NCBI GenBank assembly: GCA_025594325.1 | Contig: JANHCV010000008.1 | Location: 310,001-374,000 of the forward strand | Source: Blastocladiella emersonii ATCC 22665 | Taxonomy: Eukaryota; Blastocladiomycota; Blastocladiomycetes; Blastocladiales; Blastocladiaceae | Direction: 5' to 3' | DNA: 64,000 nucleotides | Shown: piece by piece, positions 49,668 through 59,323 of the stretch | How the letters are laid out: each line of letters opens with the position of its first letter | Position numbering within the stretch: the first letter of the stretch is position 1 | Program-made: the position numbers and the translations under genes | The notes under the pieces: model-generated | What the model was told of the DNA's origin: nothing | Database searches by the model: none | Seen by the model: the letters and a program-made list of their open reading frames with translations, nothing else

Positions 49668-49916
49668 ATGGCCCATGGAGACCAGTCCGCCGCCTCCTCG
49701 TCTACCGCGCCGGCCGCGGACCCGCTCAACAACCTTCCTGCGTTCGGCGACATCGCGCCCGCAACGCACGGCGACGGCGACCTCAACGACGTGCACGAGG
49801 GCGAGGGTCTGTTCCACCTGATCGGCGAGTCGACGGACGGCTGGAGCCTCGCCGAGCTGCCCGAGTCGGCCCACTCGTGGTTGTGGTCCGACTACGACTC
49901 GTCGCAAGACGCCTAG
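49668..49916 (+). CDS. Small acidic hypothetical protein
   Basis: 82 residues from an ATG at 49,668 to TAG at 49,914-49,916: an Ala/Ser-rich start, then LNNLPAFGDIAPATHGDGDL and GEGLFHLIGESTDGWSLAEL, ending WLWSDYDSSQDA. The Trp/acidic C-terminus resembles a transactivation-like or interaction peptide, but no family is recognised. A direct repeat CCCGATA occurs about 35 bp before the ATG. It could be a stand-alone small gene, the first exon of something lost, or chance. Confidence 0.3.
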   Translation: MAHGDQSAASSSTAPAADPLNNLPAFGDIAPATHGDGDLNDVHEGEGLFHLIGESTDGWSLAELPESAHSWLWSDYDSSQDA

Positions 49917-52900
49917 GCCAAGCGCAGGCGCCGATTAAGAACCTGCGCGCCGGCCCGCTCGCCATCATGCGTGCCCGCGCCCGGCTCTGCGCCGCGCCGC
50001 GCCCATCTGCGCGACCGCGCGCGGCGTCCGTGCTCATCCGGCGCTCAACAAGTCCACGCTCGTCTCGCGCTCGTCCCGCCGACTCGTTGCAAGTTCTTCT
50101 CCATCAAGTCCTAACCGCCGTCGAACACATAGTCGGCGGCGGTTCGGCGTAGTCACCCGTTCGTCTCCGTTTCTGTACATTTTGCACACATAAACCAGTT
50201 TCTTGACCAACGGACGGACCGAAGGCAGCGCTTGAATAGCACTGCAGCGCGTTGCGTGCACAAGAAGGTCGGTGAGTAATCCGAGGGGAACGCCGACTTG
50301 CTCGCCGTAGTAGCGTTCTTCGTTCGAAGCGTTCGGCTTCCGCCGATCGGCAACGTGATGGTGACTTGGGTCTGCGGGGAAAGAAGGCCAAACACGCGCG
50401 GACCGTCCTCGCTTCCTTGAACCGACGCCGCTTCCATGTATCTTGACCGCGCCGCACTTGCTACTTGTTGCAAACCGTTGCCTTGAACACGTTGACACTC
50501 TTGCCGGCGGCTGCGGGCGCCGCGCTGAGTTTGAGTGCCACTCGTAGATGCGGCGCCCTGCTGTTTCGGCGCTACTGCAGGCGCGGGCGCGGGCGCGTGG
50601 AGAGGAGTACATGATCCCGTCACCCACAGCGCGTGCCGATCGCGCTTCGCAGTCATCTTGTCGAAGTGCGAGCTGAGCGCGCCCACACGCGGCTCGTCGC
50701 GCCGTGCTTATTCGCGCCGCGGACGACGAGTGCTTCGAGCCCGCTACGCGCGTGCATGCAGCCCGTTACTCGAGACAGTTCCTCGCGTGCTTGACTTCAT
50801 CCTGTTTAAGATTCAGTGCCAATGCGTTGATGGCGTCGTCCTCGTCCTCGCCATCGCCCTTTTTCTCGTCTGGAAGGATCAGGCGGACCGTGTGCAGCAA
50901 GTGAACGCAAACTCGATCTAGTGTTCCAGCGCTTGCACAACACGTTCTCACTGCCATGCCCCGCCTGCTACGCTCACGCTAACCATCGAATCGAAACCGA
51001 TTGGCCGCCGAGCCCGCAATCAGAGCAGTCCGCGACCGCGTGCACGAGTCCTTTGGCGTAGCTGCTTATCTGCACGCCCTCCCCGCGATAGCAACATCGT
51101 CGACGACCACGCGTTGCGCCCATCTCTCGCGCCTGGGTTATCAGGGCACATATTGCACGCGTAGCATGCGCGAGAGACGAGCGCGCGGTGGTTGCAACGA
51201 CGAAACTGGGCGAGGAGAAGCGTAGATAGCAGGTGCGTCGACGCGTGCACGCGGTCGCGGGCCGGGTCTAAAAACTGGCTTGGCTTGTGGGTCGATTTCG
51301 ACGAGGTGAGCGTCGCAACCGGGTGAATGTCGAAGAGCTGGTCTCGTAGTATTGTTCGTACACTGCGGGAGACGCAGCTATCACGAGAAGAGTCGAGTCT
51401 TGGCCAATTGGTCGCCTACGCAACCCAAATGTCCGTCAGTTATGTGTCTTGACATGCAACGAGCCTGTGTAGTACCATGCATTTCTTGGTGTTGTTAGGC
51501 TCAGAAGTGATCAGGGAGATTGAGGAATGTGCGGTCATTGTGACACGGGCGAGCGGACGCAGGACGTGCGAGCAGTTGATGACTAGCGAAACACGAGCAG
51601 ATTAGTCCAGTCAGGCATAGGAAAAGCGAAGCATCAGCTATGCATCAGGCTGGATCGTGTACCTGGCTCGGAAGCAGTCGTTGAACGAAGTGAGATCGCG
51701 CGGCGGTTGACAGACCACAACTCTTGCTCATTGAGCAACTAACAACGGTCCGTTACGGAATGCCAGCCATGGAGCCGAACCGCGAACAAGCGCCGTTGTC
51801 AGATGGACCTGCGTGTTGTGTCGTGAAATCGCGGCGACGCGGGGACCAAGTATTCCGACTGCAACCGCGGGAGCTAACGGAAAGCTCCATCTCAAACGCG
51901 ATGCGGGTGCTTAAAACAAGTGATGCTCCATTTAACTGTGATAACGATGAGGGAGACGCGCCTGAAAGAGCCCGCTTGAGATGGTGGAGAGGCGCGCGCG
52001 CAGCGCCGCAGGGGTAAGCAGCGACGATCAGCTGATCCGCCACATGATTTCGCGACGCGTCCCACAGTCCGCCCGCGTTGCTCACCAAGCCTCTTGCGCG
52101 GGTCATGAGCGCCTTACACGGCTCAGCTGTGGTGCTGCGTTCAAGCGCTCGATGGGAATGCTGTCCCGGTCCCGCGGAGTCGACGCGATGCGCCACGCGG
52201 CGGCGGCGCCACGCCACTTCAGTTCCGCCGCCTCGGGCCCACCAATATCGGCCGCTCCTCACCGCTGCGCGACCCTTTACCGCGGAATTCATGCGTTCAC
52301 CAAGTGCGCCGACGACGTGGCAGTCGGCCATTGGCATGGGGCACCCTAGCCGCGGTCACTCGGTCGCGCGATTCGAGTTTGGCCGGCCATGGACCCGCAC
52401 ACGCCTTCGCGGCCGTCGTCGCCTTCGGCGAGCACGCGCTTGCTTTCACGTCCACAACGGCGATGAGGACCGACGCGGCGGAGGAATCCTGCGTCGACGA
52501 TTGTCCGCCCTGCCGTTCGGCCGGCTCGCGCGATGTGGCGCAGCCGCGAATGAAAACCGCCGCCTATTTCCGACTCCCTTCTCCTCGCTCGCTCACTCCG
52601 CGCTTCGCATTGGCCAGCGACAGCGACCCCAACGCGTATTTCGAGCACCTGGGTCGCGGACGTGCACGTTGAAAATTTCACGCTACGCCCCACGGCAAGC
52701 CCCAGCGCCCATCTCGCTGCACCACCTTGCTCGTCAAGTGGAGGGGGATAATCGGCGCGCGCAGCGGCAACGAGGATTCCTCCGCTCGTGCGTCCGTCCC
52801 CGCCGCTTGCGTTGCTGACACGCTGACCATGGCCATCACGGCGGTGCGCGAGCGAGCGAGGCCTACAAGTAGAGCTCGTCTCCCACCTCTCTCGCACGAC

Positions 52901-52942
52901 CACTAACAACCTCTCGCCGAGACCAAGCTCACCGCCATCACC
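49917..52942. other. Long region without an intact gene
   Basis: About 3 kb. On the minus strand near 50,150-50,620 one frame reads RYYGEQVGVPLGLLTDLLVH and RPLVKKLVYVCKMYRNGD, which looks protein-like but lacks a clear start or known family. A TIR element copy is at 51,027-51,261. From 51,270 to 52,900 nothing is recognised apart from short GC-rich frames; the last about 100 bp (pyrimidine tracts) are probably the promoter and 5' UTR of the four-TM gene. Confidence 0.4.
51027..51261 (-). mobile_element. TIR element copy 4, inverted orientation
   Basis: The ends GTCCGCGACCGCGTGCACGA (51,028) and its inverse near 51,238-51,261 pair well. The core on the minus strand reads TGTGCCCTGATAACCCAGGC (51,150-51,131). 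It lies far from copies 1-3, which shows the family is dispersed. Confidence 0.6.
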
Positions 52943-53671
52943 ATGACCTCCGTCAACACGCCGCCCGAGTCGTCGGCCAAGTTCCCGTGGGCGCCGCCCG
53001 TCCTGTACCGCGTACACAACAAGCTGGCGCCGCCGACCAACTTCACCGACGACCGCTGGTTCAAGGGCCTGCGCTACGGGCTCATGGGCTACTGCCTGCT
53101 GGCCGCGGGCTTTTTCGTGTTGACGGGCCTCAACCTCGTGCTCCGGTTCATCCCGCGCAGCAGCGACTCGCCGACCGTGTGGGAGGTGCTGCCCGAGCAG
53201 TACTACTTCATGAACCGACTCGTCCACGAGTGGATGTACGTGGCCGCGGCGCTGTCGGCTCTGGGTTTCATCATGAACGTGTTCGGGATCGCCGCCGTGT
53301 ACCTGCGCAACATCCGGCTCGTCTTCGTGTACCTGCTGTGGTCGGTGGGGCACGTGCTCATGTACGCGGCGGTCATGGGCGTGACGCTGATCCTCATCAC
53401 CAAGAACGCGAGCGAGCGCACGTTTCCCGGCACGCGCGTCGAGGACAAGACGTTTGGCGACCATATCGCGAGCTGGGTCATGCTGCTCACGTTCCTGCTG
53501 CCCGACTTTGCGCTGTGGAGCCTGACCCGTGCGGCCGCGTGCTTTGTGACGTGGCTCTTTTACACGGAGCTGCGCAACTACAAGCTCGAGCTCGCCCGCC
53601 ACGCGCGCGAGACCGCGCCGCAGCCCGATGGCCAGGGCAAGGACGGGCCCGAGTTTGTGATGGCTGCTTGA
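52943..53671 (+). CDS. Four-TM membrane protein, unknown family
   Basis: 242 residues, single exon, ATG at 52,943 in CACCATGACC context. Four hydrophobic segments: about 47-68 (LMGYCLLAAGFFVLTGLNLV), 98-120, 126-152 and 178-208, with a basic cytoplasmic C-tail. Conserved-looking loops are VLYRVHNKLAPPTNF before segment 1 and FPGTRVEDKTFGDHIASW before segment 4. The four-segment layout with a short N-terminus is compatible with tetraspan families, but the tetraspanin CCG motif is absent. No family is recognised. It opens the right-hand conserved block. Confidence 0.65.
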   Translation: MTSVNTPPESSAKFPWAPPVLYRVHNKLAPPTNFTDDRWFKGLRYGLMGYCLLAAGFFVLTGLNLVLRFIPRSSDSPTVWEVLPEQYYFMNRLVHEWMYVAAALSALGFIMNVFGIAAVYLRNIRLVFVYLLWSVGHVLMYAAVMGVTLILITKNASERTFPGTRVEDKTFGDHIASWVMLLTFLLPDFALWSLTRAAACFVTWLFYTELRNYKLELARHARETAPQPDGQGKDGPEFVMAA

Positions 53672-54511
53672 GTTCGGTCCTGTGATAGAGTAGACGGATA
53701 CCCTTCGCGACCACGACCTCGTCATGGAGTGCAGTGAGGGACATGCTAGAAGCGGTCGCGAGTTGATGGCTATGGTCACGAAGCTGGACACCTGCCTCAG
53801 CGTCCGTGTTCGCGATCACGCACGCAAAGAGTCAATAGCCGCGCTACAGCATGGATTCAAGTAGTTGCTCGAGCTCGGCGACGGCCCAACATTGACCTTG
53901 ATGGCACCGTCGACGTCGATGGCCATCGTGAGTCCCGTATTCCCGCCAAGTCCACTCACGGACTGCTCCTTCACGTCCGAAAACGCGTCGCCGACGCGCG
54001 CGTCAAGACCGCATGCTGCTTCCGAGTTCTCGGAAAGCCCATGGATTCCCGCTCGAAGCTGGCGGCGAGACGACGGCCGACTTGGTGAGGCAGGACGACC
54101 AGGCAAAGCAGCGTGGCCCAGGTCTGCTGCTCTCAAGTTACCTCACTCATCGTAGCCGCGGCAATCGTGCACAGACACTGCGAGGCAAGTCGCTTGCTTA
54201 CTGGCGCTCCATCAACGTCGATCGTGGCGACGGGACGCTGCGACCAGCTCATTGCACTGAGTGCGACTGCACATATTCATATCCCACTTGAATATGGGGT
54301 CTGAAAGGTGAGGCGATTCGAACCTTCGCGCGACGCGTCTCGAAAGCAATTGCGCAGCGGTCACGCGCGTCACGTTCCGCGCGCTTGACGCGTCGCGACA
54401 CGCGTCGCGCGTGTCTCGCACCTCGCCTTCACAGTGTTCCCACAAGCTTCCCGCGGCCCCGTCCCGCTCTCTCTCTCCTTTCAACCAGTAACTACTAGAG
54501 CCAGCCAAACC
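53672..54511. other. Intergenic region, possible gene remnant
   Basis: 840 bp. On the minus strand RPVATIDVDGAPVSKRLASQ (about 54,245-54,185) and NTGLTMAIDVDGAIKVNVG (about 53,960-53,900) repeat an 'IDVDGA' theme in different frames, perhaps a decayed gene. MluI-type palindromes cluster at 54,330-54,415 before the next gene. Confidence 0.35.
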
Positions 54512-57301
54512 ATGTTACCCGTCTTACCGCGCGCATCGCGGCGGCGCATCCATGAGATCGACACGCCGCCGCCCATCTACTCGCGGCGACCGAGCCAGGG
54601 CCAGAGCGGCGGCGGCATGATGGTCGCGGCGCGGTCCGACCGCAACCTGCCGCACGCCACGAGCTTCGTCGACGACCCGATGCGGCGCGTCGACGATCTG
54701 TTCTTTGCGGCGTGTAACCGCGACTGGGAGCTCTACGCCGTCGGTACGACACTACATGCCCCATTCTCTCCGAAAGAGTGGTGTTAACATGTCACTCGTG
54801 TGTAGGTGCGAGCCTGGCGCGCTTCCGCGAGTCAAAAAAGGACCGCGAGGACTGGGCGCTGCTCGGGCGGCGCGACCAGTTCAAGCGCATCCTCGCCAAG
54901 GGTGAGCCCATGTCGCGCACCCAGCTGTTCCGTGGTCTCGCGCTGCCGTACGACCCGTGCGACGCGCTCGTCGGCATGGCGTGCCAGTCGGGCCGGTCCT
55001 TTTCCGTTGGTACATCTCGAATCGCGCTCACTCACACCAACCCGACTTGTCCCTGACCCTTAACGCATCGTAGACGCCAAGCTGCACAAGACCGACTTCT
55101 TCGGCTTTCGTCGCCCGACGTACGCCGTCGTCGACTCGGACCCATCGCCGTGGGTGTTCTCGCGCGTCGAGGCCGCGCAGATCTTCAGCGTGTACGCGGG
55201 CCCGGACCTCGACCAGGCCCTGCCCGCGCAGTTCCCCGGCAACCTCGTGATCTCGCTGTCCCGCACCGCCGCACAGGGGCTCGACCTCGACCCGGGCCAC
55301 CTGTTCTCGACCGACGACCTCGCGCTCACGCTCACGTGGGTCGACACGGACCACATCACGGGTGCCGATGACGCAGGTGAGGTTTGCGACTCGCCCGCGC
55401 TCGCGCACGCCAAGAAGACGCCGCTGTACCGGTGGGCCACGTACGCGGCGCACGACGCGGACGAGGAAGAGTCGGCGCGCGAGTCGGACGCGGAACTTTC
55501 CTCTTCATCGTCGTCGTCTCGCAGCAAGAAACGCGGCGGCGGGCGGCACCGGCGCAACCGGTCCCAGTCCATCGACTCGCAGACCTACTACTCCTCCGAC
55601 ACCCCGCCGACGCGCGATCAGTCAACGCGCGCCGCCGAATACCTGCGTGCGATCACGGCACCGCGCGCGCGGCTTCACCTTCCCGTGGCGCACGTAGCGA
55701 AAGTGACGGTCGTCAAGGAGCGCGTGGGCCGCGCGGTCATGGTGCTCGAGCTGACGCAGCCCGCGGTCGCGACGCGCGCGTGGCCGAACGCCGACCGGTG
55801 GCTGGCGAGCCCGCGCGTGTTCGTGTTCGGGTACTTTGAGGAGCTGTACTCGATGCTGCGCCGGCTCGTGTTCCTCGCGCCCGCCGTCGAGGGCATGCTG
55901 TACCGCGGCAACGTCGAGGCGTTCCGCGAGATCGGGTACGCGACAGCGTTCCCGCGCGGGTGGAGCGGCGCGGGGGAGGGCGAGGGGTTGCGGCCTGCGT
56001 CGGGTGCGGCGGCGGCGGGGCCGATGCCCGCGACGCTCGAGGAGCTCGAGGTGCTCCCCGTCCAGACGCTGTGGGAGTACGCCGAGCGCGCGGGCATCCG
56101 CCACCTCGTGCCGGCCGCCGCCGACGCGTTCACGATCGCCGAGCACCTCCTCGTCTACTGCCCGAAACCGTCGCCGCCGCCGCCTCCCGAGCTGGAACCC
56201 GAGCCCGCGCGGTCCGTGACGCCACCGAGCCCGGCGCGCTGTCCGTCGCCGCCATCGCTCAGCGAGCACCTGCCCGCGCCACGCTCCGTCGACGTCGCGC
56301 CCGTGCCGCTGCCCGTCGCGACCGCGTCTGCGTCGTCGCCCACTGAGGCGCTTCCCTCGCCGTCGCCCACCGAGGCCCCGCTCGCCTCGCCCGCGGACGT
56401 CCAGGCCGCGATCGTGGCTCGGAGCCCGAGTTCCACAGCGCTTTGGGCCCCGACCGCGAGCAAGCCGCCCGTCGAAGCCCCTGCAGTCATTGACGACGAC
56501 ATGGTCAAGGACCCGATGAAGGAGTACGAGGAGGAGACGGTCGGCGAGGCGCTGTTCGCGTTCGGTCCCGTGGACCTGAGCGACGCCAAGTTTGCGGCGG
56601 CCATGGACTCGATCCGCCGCGGCACGAGCTTCGAGCGCATCGGCCCATCCGGCATGGCCGTTCTGAGCGCCACCGTGAGCGACGCCGACGACGACGGGAG
56701 CGACGTGTCGACGCTGTCTTCCTCGCGCGGCTCGCGCAGCTCGCTCGCCGCCGAGGATACCGGGATCCAGCAGCCGCGCGCGCCGACCCCCACACCCGCG
56801 CCCAAGTCGGTCATCACGCTCGCCGCGCCGCCGCTCGGCGACGCCGCGGCGCAGCAGCAGCAGCAGGCGAGCCCCAACTCGCGGTTCCCGATCCTGTACA
56901 CGACGGCGCTGCGCGACGTCCCCGACGCCAAGCCCGTCGCGCGCCCGCTCACGCCGTTCGCGCGCGAGGCGCAGTCCGAGTCGGACGACGAGGACGAGGA
57001 CACGTCCGAGAGCGAGGATGGCAGCGCGGCCTCGGACGACGTCGCGGTGCCTGTCGTCGCAACGACGGTCCCTGTTGTCGCGGCTCCTGCCGTTGCGAAA
57101 CGGCTCGCGGCGAAACCGCTCATCGCGAAACCTGTCGTCGCGGTTCCCGATCTCGATCTCGCGGAACAGTTCATCCGCAAGTCGGCGCAGGCCGAGGGCG
57201 AGACCGCGCGCGCGCTGCTGGTGCAGGCGGCCGTGATACTGCTGTGCGGCGGGTACCTGACGGTGCAGTTCATGCGGTACCTGCTGACGGCCGACTGGTG
57301 A
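54512..57301 (+). CDS. Large tail-anchored protein, unknown family, 3 exons
   Basis: Exons 54,512-54,743, 54,806-55,009 and 55,074-57,301 give 887 residues; introns of 62 and 64 nt with GTAC donors and TAG acceptors. The N-terminal third looks folded (VDDLFFAACNRDWELYAVGA, KDREDWALLGRRDQFKRILA, LPYDPCDALVGMACQSGRSF, FGFRRPTYAVVDSDPSPWVF). A second folded block near 300-430 includes RVFVFGYFEELYSMLRRLVF and TLWEYAERAGIRHLVPAAAD. The rest is Pro/Ser/acidic. The last about 25 residues are hydrophobic (LLVQAAVILLCGGYLTVQFM), so it should be a tail-anchored protein with the bulk in the cytosol. I do not recognise the family. It converges on zuotin with 51 bp between stops. Confidence 0.7.
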
Positions 57302-57352
57302 TTGACGATGATGATACTATTCTCGCACATACACGAATCCATTGCATAGCAC

Positions 57353-59143
57353 TCACCCGTGCATGGCGTACTCGTCGCGCAGCGTGGGCGCGTCCTTGAT
57401 CTCCCCCGCGGCGCGCTTCTGCTGGTCCTGGAGCGATTTGAGCGCGGCCGCGGTGGACGCACCACCACCAGGCACGAGCAGCTGCTTGGACTGGGCAATC
57501 ACGTCAGCGACCTTACGCAGCGGCTCGCCCGAGTGGTGCGCGACGTGGTCGGCGATCTTCTCCCACCGCTGCTGGGTGCCGCCGGGGATCTTGTTGACGC
57601 CCGAGACGAGCGCGTGGAGCTCCTTGGCGGACCAGGGGCGCGCGCCCGTTTTCGCCGAGGTCGCGTTGGCCGCACGCAGCGCCGCGTTCTGGTGCTTGAG
57701 CGCGGCGTCAGCGGCCTCGCGCGCGTGGCGGGCGACCTCGGCGTCGAACACGGCCTTGACGGCGGCGAGCCCCGAAGGCGCGGCGGACTCGAGTTTTGCG
57801 CGGATGTCACCCAGCTCGGTCGCGTCGTCCTTGCACGTCTCGAGCAGTGACTCGAGCGCGACCAGCGTCGACTCCATCTGCTGCGACGTCGGCGGGGTGG
57901 CGGACAGGTACGTGAAATCCTTGGTGATCAGCGTCTTGATGGTCTTTTTCTCCTTCTTGACCAGGGCCTTGCGGTCGCGCTCGGCCTGCTTGGCGAGCAG
58001 GTCCTGCGCCTCGGCAAGCTTGGCGGCGGACTCGGCGCTCGGCGTGGCGGCGGTGGGGGCGGGCTGCTTGGTCGCTGCAGCGGCGGCAGCGGTACCGGGA
58101 CGCGCCGCCTTGGCCGCAGTAGCGGCGGGCGTCGACTTGGCGGTGGCAGCAGCCGCGGCAGCGGGCGCGGGCGACGGCGCGGACCCGGGCCGCCCGCCCT
58201 TCTGCTGCTGCTGCTTCGCCTTCTTAGCGAGCTTCTCGTCCTCCTTGAACTTCTTGAGGCGCGGGTCGACGGCGAGCGCGCGGTCGATGAAGATGCGGAT
58301 GCGCATGTTGTCCTCGGTCTTCTTACGCGTGCGCTCGGCCTTGTTCTTGTTCTCCATGTAGCGCTTGTGGTCGCGGTTGGACGAGGCGTCGACGTCGTCC
58401 TTGTCCTCGTACTCAAAGGAGCGCCACGACTTGGCGCCGAAGCTGTACCAGTAGTCGTAGAAGGTGTCGACGACGCGGCGCGGGCTGTCGGCGTCGCCGA
58501 ACGGGGCGGCCTTGGCGGGGTTGGGCGCGAAGCGGGCTTCGCGGTCGCACACGCGCTGCACCTCGGCGTAGAATTTGGTGGGGGATTCGGCGTACAGCGC
58601 GCGCAGCGCCGACTCGAGCGGGATCCGGTCGTCCACGCCCTTGTCGACCGAGTCGAACTGGCGCCGCTTGGCCGGGTCCGACAGCGTGTCCCAGGCCTTC
58701 TGGATGCACTTGAACACGGCGTCGTTGTCCTTGCCGCCCAGCTGCGCCGCCAGCTTGTCCGGGTGGTGCTTGAGCACGCGCGCGCGGTGCGCCGCCTTGA
58801 TCTCGTCGGGCGTCGCGCGGTACCGCTTGTCGGCGAGGCCCAGCACGCGGTAGTGGTCCTGCTGCTTCCACGCCACCGGGTCCAGCGTCAGCAGGTACTC
58901 GAGGTCCGCGTCGTCGGCGTCGTCGGCGTCGGACTCGGCGGGGAACTCGTCGACGGTGCGCGCGCCGAACAGGGCGGCGATCGCGGTCTCGTCGGTCGGG
59001 TCCGAGCGGGAGAAGAAGCGCGGCGACGCCAGGTCGAGCGGCAGCGTCCGCGGCGCCGTCAGCGACCCGACGGCGCGCGTCTTGGCCTTGAGCAGCGACG
59101 CGGGCGCGGGCGGCAGCGACACGGCGAGCGTCAGGATCGTCAT
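57353..59143 (-). CDS. ZUO1: Zuotin/DNAJC2 (MPP11), ribosome-associated complex J-protein
   Basis: 596 residues, single exon, ATG at 59,143. The J-domain (about 96-160) has DHYRVLGLADKRYRATPDEI and the catalytic HPD in LKHHPDK. It is followed by the zuotin homology domain (FYDYWYSFGAKSWRSFEYED, NRDHKRYMENKNKAERTRKK), which binds the ribosome near the exit tunnel and rRNA. A charged region and Ala-rich linker lead to one SANT domain (RPWSAKELHALVSGVNKIPG, TQQRWEKIADHV, about 505-555). Zuotin pairs with Ssz1 and stimulates Ssb Hsp70 on nascent chains. Animals have two SANT domains and yeast none; here a single copy remains. It shares a 180-bp divergent promoter with Ku70. Confidence 0.93.
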   Translation of the reverse strand: MTILTLAVSLPPAPASLLKAKTRAVGSLTAPRTLPLDLASPRFFSRSDPTDETAIAALFGARTVDEFPAESDADDADDADLEYLLTLDPVAWKQQDHYRVLGLADKRYRATPDEIKAAHRARVLKHHPDKLAAQLGGKDNDAVFKCIQKAWDTLSDPAKRRQFDSVDKGVDDRIPLESALRALYAESPTKFYAEVQRVCDREARFAPNPAKAAPFGDADSPRRVVDTFYDYWYSFGAKSWRSFEYEDKDDVDASSNRDHKRYMENKNKAERTRKKTEDNMRIRIFIDRALAVDPRLKKFKEDEKLAKKAKQQQQKGGRPGSAPSPAPAAAAAATAKSTPAATAAKAARPGTAAAAAATKQPAPTAATPSAESAAKLAEAQDLLAKQAERDRKALVKKEKKTIKTLITKDFTYLSATPPTSQQMESTLVALESLLETCKDDATELGDIRAKLESAAPSGLAAVKAVFDAEVARHAREAADAALKHQNAALRAANATSAKTGARPWSAKELHALVSGVNKIPGGTQQRWEKIADHVAHHSGEPLRKVADVIAQSKQLLVPGGGASTAAALKSLQDQQKRAAGEIKDAPTLRDEYAMHG

Positions 59144-59323
59144 GTTGCACGGGGTTCCGGTGCGTGTTGATGCGTTGCAGATGCGTCGTTGTCTCGGAGG
59201 GCGGAGGGAGCGGCGGCGTGAGTCACGCCAATCAACGAGCGAGCGACCAACGCGTCGACGCCGACGGCATCGCCCTCCCTCCCCTACCCACCGCGCACGC
59301 CGTGCCCAGGGAACTGAAAGCAA
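59144..59323. promoter_or_regulatory. Bidirectional promoter of zuotin and Ku70
   Basis: The 180 bp between two opposed start codons contains both promoters. GATGCGTTGCAGATGCGTCG near 59,170-59,188 is a short direct repeat (GATGCGT). No TATA box is visible. Confidence 0.45.

Noticed and set aside
52346-53791. 481-residue minus-strand frame overlapping the four-TM gene
   Set aside because: The plus-strand protein has clear membrane segments and a good start; the minus frame is low-complexity Arg/Glu/His sequence typical of a shadow.
54305-54330. GGTTCGAAT on the minus strand, resembling a tRNA T-loop
   Set aside because: The flanking bases do not form a 5-bp T-stem and no acceptor or anticodon arm can be drawn.
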